A stretch of 64,000 nt of DNA from Saccharum officinarum (lineage: Eukaryota > Streptophyta > Magnoliopsida > Poales > Poaceae), in the NCBI GenBank assembly GCA_020631735.1, contig CM036188.1, positions 19,465,388 to 19,529,387 on the forward strand, written 5' to 3'. Below, one piece after another: positions 59,066-64,000 of the stretch (position 1 is its first letter; every line of letters starts with the position of its first letter). A program made the translations under genes and the position numbers. The notes under the pieces are model-generated. The model saw only the letters and a program-made list of their open reading frames with translations, made no database searches and had not been told where the DNA came from.

Positions 59066-60621
59066 TTATTTATGTGGGCCTCCTCCCTGGCGACTGAGGG
59101 GGCCGGTATGGGCTTGCGTGGGCTGTGCAATTGCGTAGGCCTCTTTTCTTCATCTAAAAAAAAGAGGCCTATTCGAGGCAGCCCACCACCGCTCGGCTCG
59201 CTCCCGCACGAGCTCACCTTCTTCTCTCCGTCCGAGTCGAGTCCGACTCCAACGGTCCAAGTCCCACAAGGCCACAACCCTAAACCCTGTCACTCGCCGC
59301 CTCTCGCTGGCGAAGAGGAGGGAGCCGCGGCGTCGGAGACGAGGCGCGTCCACGGTCCACCTCGATATGCCCTCCCCCGAGGCGGAGCATCTGGGAGGGG
59401 AGGGAGCCTTGGCTTGGTCCGGCGTCCCCCATTCTCATCCGCTCCGGCCCTAGGTTGCTGTTCTCCCCTCTTCCTCGTCTCTCTTGCCTTGCGAACCGGC
59501 GGAGTAGGCTTTCGTTTCTATTGTATCGTGTCCACATCCTAGAGAATTGGTTCTTTCTCCGTAGATTCGCGTGGGACTGGGAATTGGCGTGCATTGTAAT
59601 GTATATAAGGGGCTTATTTGGTTTGATATTACTTTCTTTGAATTTTTGGGATTAATATAAAGTTGAACTTGGTTACCATCTCCCAATCACATCCTAACAC
59701 CCACTAAGCTTCTGTTTCGTGCAAAGTTACAGTTATGATGGGGCTGACTCAAATGAAATGCCTTTTTATAGATAAAGGGCTCAAATGAAATGCTAGGTGA
59801 TTGTGATAATTATATTGATGTCAGCTTGCAATAGTAATGAGTAGTGGAAATGGACGTATCATTTTTTTAACGGTTGGAGATAATACATTTACGGCTAACG
59901 AAACCGGATTTGCTAGTCAGAAATCTCAAATGTTGATTCCAATCAAACATCTGTGTCTTTGGCTATTTGTGCTATTCTTCTTTTTGTCATTGCCGCATCA
60001 ATGTGCTAGTACATCCTCTGCAAGTGCCAAAGGAGCCACCTAGTTATATATCATTTCTGTTCACATCCTTTGGACCATTGTATATATAAGTTGATAAATT
60101 TCCGTTTATGGTACAAGGGATAATATTAAACCAAAATGTCCAAAGAGTCGCAAAAACAAAATCGCACAAAACAAATCAGTTTCCGAAAGAGCAAATTTCT
60201 AGTGACCAAAGGAGCAATGTCCAAAGAGTTTAGTGTCAAATTCAATTTTACCCCCCAAAATGTTAGCAAGTGGTGATCAATAGTTTCTTCTGTTTTTGAA
60301 AGAGCACTGTGTCGCATGATATTTTCATTGCTTTGAGAAAACAATGTTTGGTTACTTGGTTAGAATCTCTGCCATTGACCATTAGCGCATGACACTGCTA
60401 TCACTCAAATATGGCCTTATGCATGACAATTTTTAGTTCTTCAGATTTTGTGGTGGGTATTGGGTGGCTCGTTAAATCCAGTTAATTGGAGGTATAAACA
60501 TCTGTGTATTAAATACTGGCAGCCTTGCATGATATACAAAATGAAGTATTGAACATAGGCTCAAAGATGAAACGGTCAATAATTGTTGTATACTTGTATT
60601 GCCATGGATGGTAAGACATAA

Positions 60622-60646
60622 AATGCAATTAGCCCCTTCCCTTTGT

Positions 60647-60697
<51 letters not shown>

Positions 60698-60776
60698 TAA
60701 TCCTTTTCTTCTTCCTCCAACCGCCCGCTGCCCCTGGATGGGAGAGAGGGAACCAAGGGAAGGGGCTAATTGCATT
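60622..60776. repeat. Hairpin with 35-bp arms and a (TC)22 run
   Basis: The left arm (60622-60656, starting aatgcaattagccccttcc) and right arm (60742-60776) are complementary over 35 bp with one mismatch. The 85-bp loop contains the (TC)22 microsatellite (60651-60694), which overlaps the left arm. It could be a MITE-like insertion or a source of small RNA. No target duplication is clear. Confidence 0.75.
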
Positions 60777-61612
60777 CTGCACGCCACGCTAGCTGCTGAC
60801 TGTACATGCCATGTTGGATGTAAGGGCCAAAGAAGGGGTCCGGCGAACCATTTAAAAAGTTTAGGGACCCAAATGCAATTTGGTAGTTGATAGACCTAGA
60901 GGACACTCCCTCAGAAGTTAATGGACCTCTAGTGCATTTGACTCTAAAATGTATACTTGTATGGGAGTATTGCTGTGTGCACAAGTGCGCAGAAGTGCAT
61001 TGATAATTATTCAAACTAGCTGGAAGTTCTCATGGTACTTATTTTGAATAATTAAGAATAACTGATTAAGTACCTATAGCGACACTAAATTTTACTGATC
61101 CCTTGGAAAGTTATAAGGTTGTCATTGTGGTTATGTGACACTGGAATGATCTCCTGGCTCCTAAATTAGGAACATATGTCAATTTTTTTAAAATTCCACT
61201 ATGTATTATGATTTAGTTTTTTTTTATAACCATGTATTATGATTTAGTTGTCTATGTGCTATGGACATTCCTTACATTTTATTCTTTAGCCTTCAGCATT
61301 GTATTTGAGTATGTTTTCATGGTGCGTGTAAAACCCTGGCCCCTATATGCAGTGAATTTAATTTAATCTAGGGGACAGAAGCCAGAAGGTCCAGAAATTG
61401 CAATGGAGTGGAATGCAGAGTTGCTCTTTGATAAACTGTATATGAGTTGTGATTACTGCTTGGATGATATGGATTCATATCACTTTAGAAGTTCGTTTGG
61501 GCATGCAATTATGCTATTAAAATGAGTAATTTCCTGAATTACTATTGCAATATCCTGCACCATACAGTGTATGTTAGGAAGGCAATGCTTTATGTTTGTT
61601 ATTAGTTTGGGT

Positions 61613-61781
61613 CACTGGCAGAGCCACCGCCCGACGACCCCGGGCGGCCGCCCGGGCTTGTCGGCAAAGCGCAAAGGAAAATTTTCTTTGTATTGTAGAG
61701 AAATATTTATATCTTTTTAGATAAACATTTGTGCATAATGAGAATCGCCCAGGCTCCTAAAAGTTTCTATCTCCACCACTG
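61613..61781. mobile_element. hAT-type MITE
   Basis: This 169-bp element has ends CACTGGCAGAGCC and (reverse complement) CAGTGGTGGAGA. It is flanked by the exact 8-bp target duplication GTTTGGGT (61605-61612 and 61782-61789), as expected for the hAT superfamily. A GC-rich palindromic patch (cccgggcggccgcccggg) lies inside it. Confidence 0.85.
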
Positions 61782-62209
61782 GTTTGGGTGGATTGTGTAG
61801 GTCATTCGTCCATTTCCAGAAGATCTGCATTTGCTCTTTTCTTCTGCATTTGAGTTTCCTCATTCATTTGAATTTCGAAACATTAAATTAGTGATCATGC
61901 AGTTCTTTCAATATGCCAGCAATTCTCATTATTTCCTCAAATTGGTTAAAGTTAAACAAGTAACTCATTTAAATCAATTGTGGTAGCGCTGTTAGATTTC
62001 CGGTGTGGGACTATGTGCCTACTATTTTTTTTTCTTTGGGCATGTTGAACAGCTTTGTAGCTTCCTTCTAAATGAATGCACTACCTACAGGCTTGACCAA
62101 GGAAAAGCTGTGCTCTGTTTTTCTTGGCTTGGCAGTGCTTCACCATTTGCCAGGTCTTGAATTAGTGCTCCTCTGTCAGACAAGAGATCAAGCTCTCTAA
62201 CCAAACACA

Positions 62210-63616
62210 ATGATGACAAAAGCCTGTAAGAAGAGGAGAGTTTGGGTAAGCAGTGAATTGGGAGACTTGAGTACAATCTTTGAGGTTGAGGAAAGCAGAC
62301 TCTCTGAAAAGGATGGTCTGACATCAATTCCTACATGTGAGCACCAATCGTCTTATGAACTGAAGGCTGAAAGTATGAATACTAGGAAGATAAGGTGGTG
62401 CACAAAAATCTTAAGAGAGCTCATGGATCATAATGGTGGTTGGATTTTCAATCATCCTGTTGATCCAGTGCTATATGGGATTCCTGATTACTTTGATGTT
62501 ATCCGCAGCCCAATGGATTTGGGTACTGTTAAGAAGAAACTCACTAACAGGCAATATGTAAGCACTGATGAATTTGCGGCAGATGTGAGGCTAACATTTT
62601 CAAATGCCATGAAGTATAATCCTCCAGGCAATGATGTCCATGTTATCGCTAAACAACTGAATGGAATATTTGATTCAAAATGGGAATCAGTAAAAAAGAA
62701 ATTTAGAGGCCCAAGCCCATTTCAACAGCAGAAGACAATATTCACAAAAGCCTGTAAGAAGAGGAGAGGAGTTTGTGTAAGTAGTGAATTGGGAAACTCG
62801 AGTACAGACTTTGAGGTTGATGAAAGCAGACTCTCTAAAAAGGATGGTGTGACACCAATTCCTACATGTGAGCACCAATCGTCTTATGAACTCAAGGCTG
62901 AAAGTTTGAATACTAGGAAGATAAGGCTGTGTGGAAGTATCGTAAGGAAGCTCATCGATTACAAAGGTGGCTGGCTTTTCAAAGATCCTGTTGATCCAGT
63001 GCTATATGGGATTGCTGACTACTTTGATGTTATCCGCAACCCAATGGATTTGGGTACTGTTAAGAATAAACTCACAAAAAAGAAATATGTAAGCATTGAG
63101 GAGTTTGCAGCAGATGTGAGGCTAACTTTTTCAAATGCTATGAAGTATAATCCTCCAGGCAATGATGTCCATACTGTCGCTAAAGAACTGAATCGAGTAT
63201 TTGATTTATTATGGGAATCAATGAAAAGGAAGTTTAGAGGCCCAAGCCCGGTTCAAGAGCAGAAGACAATATTCACAGAAGTTCAAGCTCTAATGGATTC
63301 AAAGTCTACAATTGGGTGCTCAAATTCAAAACCTTCGGTTATTAGAAGGCCAGTTGCTTGCTCAAATTTGATTGCAAAGAAGCCACTGCCAGATGCGTTA
63401 TCCTTTAAAGTGAGATGACATATGCTCTTATTCACTTATGATTATGGTTTGCTTTAATTGGTGGTTATATGATTTTAAAAGTACTGCTATATGTTGCTTG
63501 TACAGGTAAAAATCATATCTTTTGTGGGCAGCGACGAGCAGATTTCTTCCAAAGGTGCCAATGGCATATCTTCTTTGCATTACACGCAACAAGCTTTTAT
63601 TCCTGGGGCCAATTAA
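62210..63616 (+). CDS. Tandem-bromodomain protein (GTE/BET-related)
   Basis: Exon 1 runs 62210-63409 (400 codons), with a donor after SFK (AAA then GTGAGA). Exon 2 is 63506-63616 after ttgtacag and adds 36 residues to a TAA, giving 436 residues. Without splicing the frame ends two codons later (63418). Two bromodomains (about residues 62-165 and 239-342) are seen. Each has the ZA-loop segment [19 protein letters not shown] and the acetyl-lysine-contacting Asn in MKYN (N137, N314). The WPF shelf reads W-I-F and W-L-F. Each domain is preceded by the same leader: a basic KACKKRR motif (possible nuclear signal) and [15 protein letters not shown]. Bromodomains read acetylated histones in the nucleus. 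Plant GTE proteins normally have one bromodomain plus an NET domain, and no NET is seen here. The start has a second Met at codon 2. The frame is fully open, so it is probably functional or recently so. Confidence 0.85.
62216..63274 (+). repeat. Direct duplication of the leader-bromodomain unit
   Basis: Unit 1 is 62216-62743 (528 bp) and unit 2 is 62744-63274 (531 bp). They are head to tail, in frame, and begin with the same acaaaagcctgtaagaagag. The third start (acagaag at 63275) shows the breakpoint phrase once more. The copies share many third-codon positions, so the duplication is not ancient. Confidence 0.93.
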
Positions 63617-64000
63617 GACTTGTTACTGTGATTATTAATGCTTTGTCATTTTCCTTTTGGTATTCAGGTATACCTAGCAAATAGGGGTTCTTAAATCACT
63701 CTGTCCCTGCTGGCAACAGGGAGGCATCTTTAAATCATTCTCTTCCTTTCACTAAGGCTTTGGGCATGACCCATTAGTTTCCGGTACCCTTCTCATTATT
63801 TTTGACTCCTTAGTGTCTGTTCACTAAGGCTTTGGGCATATGGATCACCTAAAGCTATACCTTCTACGTTTAGGAGAATGCTAAAATATAAGGATACAAG
63901 CAACTGATCATGTAAGCATCTACCACTTTGCAAAAAAGTGGGATTGAACCAAAATTTATGTGGGGAGAAACAGATTCAGAAATCAACATATGAATAGTTG
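63617..64000 (+). other. 3' UTR / downstream of the bromodomain gene
   Basis: No further domain is seen. A 20-bp phrase ttcactaaggctttgggcat is repeated about 70 bp apart (63748 and 63820). It is otherwise AT-rich, with no clear polyadenylation site picked. Confidence 0.4.

Larger units (their letters stand above)
59066..62209 (+). promoter_or_regulatory. Probable promoter, 5' UTR and 5' intron of the bromodomain gene
   Basis: A GC-rich stretch at 59100-59560 between AT-rich flanks looks like a grass gene 5' end. It contains an ATG with a 28-codon frame (MPSPEAEHLGGEGALAWSGV, 59369 onward) ending at cctag before gttgct. A long AT-rich intron-like stretch follows. An AG acceptor (actacctacag, 62080-62090) lies 120 bp before the start codon at 62210. 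The connection is inferred from position, strand and lack of another gene. Confidence 0.4.

Noticed and set aside
58313..59277. Long overlapping open frames (160-336 codons) on both strands
   Set aside because: They coincide with an extremely GC-rich block inside a Harbinger-like element. Absence of stops is expected from composition and no domain is visible.
60472..60696. Open frame encoding an RE dipeptide repeat
   Set aside because: It is the (TC)22 microsatellite read in antisense.
1..64000. tRNA, rRNA, CRISPR, phage or defence-island genes
   Set aside because: None seen. The repeats present are LTRs, inverted-repeat transposons and microsatellites. Only primer-site matches to initiator tRNA-Met were found, not a tRNA gene.

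Overview
This is nuclear DNA from a grass (Poaceae, probably panicoid). The evidence is the very high transposon load, Tekay/Del-type chromoviruses with multi-kilobase LTRs and initiator-Met primer sites, CpG-rich 5' ends, phase-consistent GT..AG introns and a 100-bp assembly gap. There is no bacterial or organellar gene organisation.

Layout. 1-2.7 kb: a decayed gene fragment, a small MITE and a piece of an LTR. 2.67-7.19 kb: a complete but decayed Ty1/copia element on the minus strand, with target duplication GGTAT. 7.2-10.6 kb: mostly unrecognised, with one well-formed minus-strand exon, a 171-bp tandem duplication and exon-like debris. 10.56-13.49 kb: a solo LTR (family A). 14.9-24.35 kb: a minus-strand gene of unknown function made of phase-1 exons. 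One of its introns holds a young 8.67-kb non-autonomous LTR element (family C, 15224-23890, target duplication GAATT). 25.7-26.9 kb: exons of a FATTY ACID EXPORT (FAX/TMEM14)-like gene, apparently frameshifted. 28.9-29.4 kb: a MULE-type MITE.

29.5-48.7 kb is a nest. A CACTA 3' part is cut by a family A LTR element. The 3' LTR of that element carries a Tourist-like MITE that itself carries a solo LTR (family B). Its 5' LTR is cut by another family B LTR, which is cut by a chromovirus with an almost intact 902-codon RT-RNase H-integrase-chromodomain reading frame. That frame runs into the gap at 48665-48764. 49.7-57.9 kb: an 8.2-kb Mutator-like element (9-bp target duplication) with a broken MURA transposase, interrupted by a deleted SIRE-like copia element that carries a small solo LTR. 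58.3-59.1 kb: a Harbinger-like element with a very GC-rich interior. 62.2-63.6 kb: the best-preserved host gene, a protein with two bromodomains that arose by internal duplication.

No defence, biosynthetic or operon-like system is present. The signals I find least explained are: (i) a conserved module in eight LTR copies from four LTR types, containing a 12-nt palindrome with compensatory changes; (ii) a perfect 19-nt stem-loop beside the polypurine tract of three different elements; (iii) the tandem bromodomain gene; (iv) the gene with repeated phase-1 exons. All reading was done by eye. Percent identities and ages are not computed.
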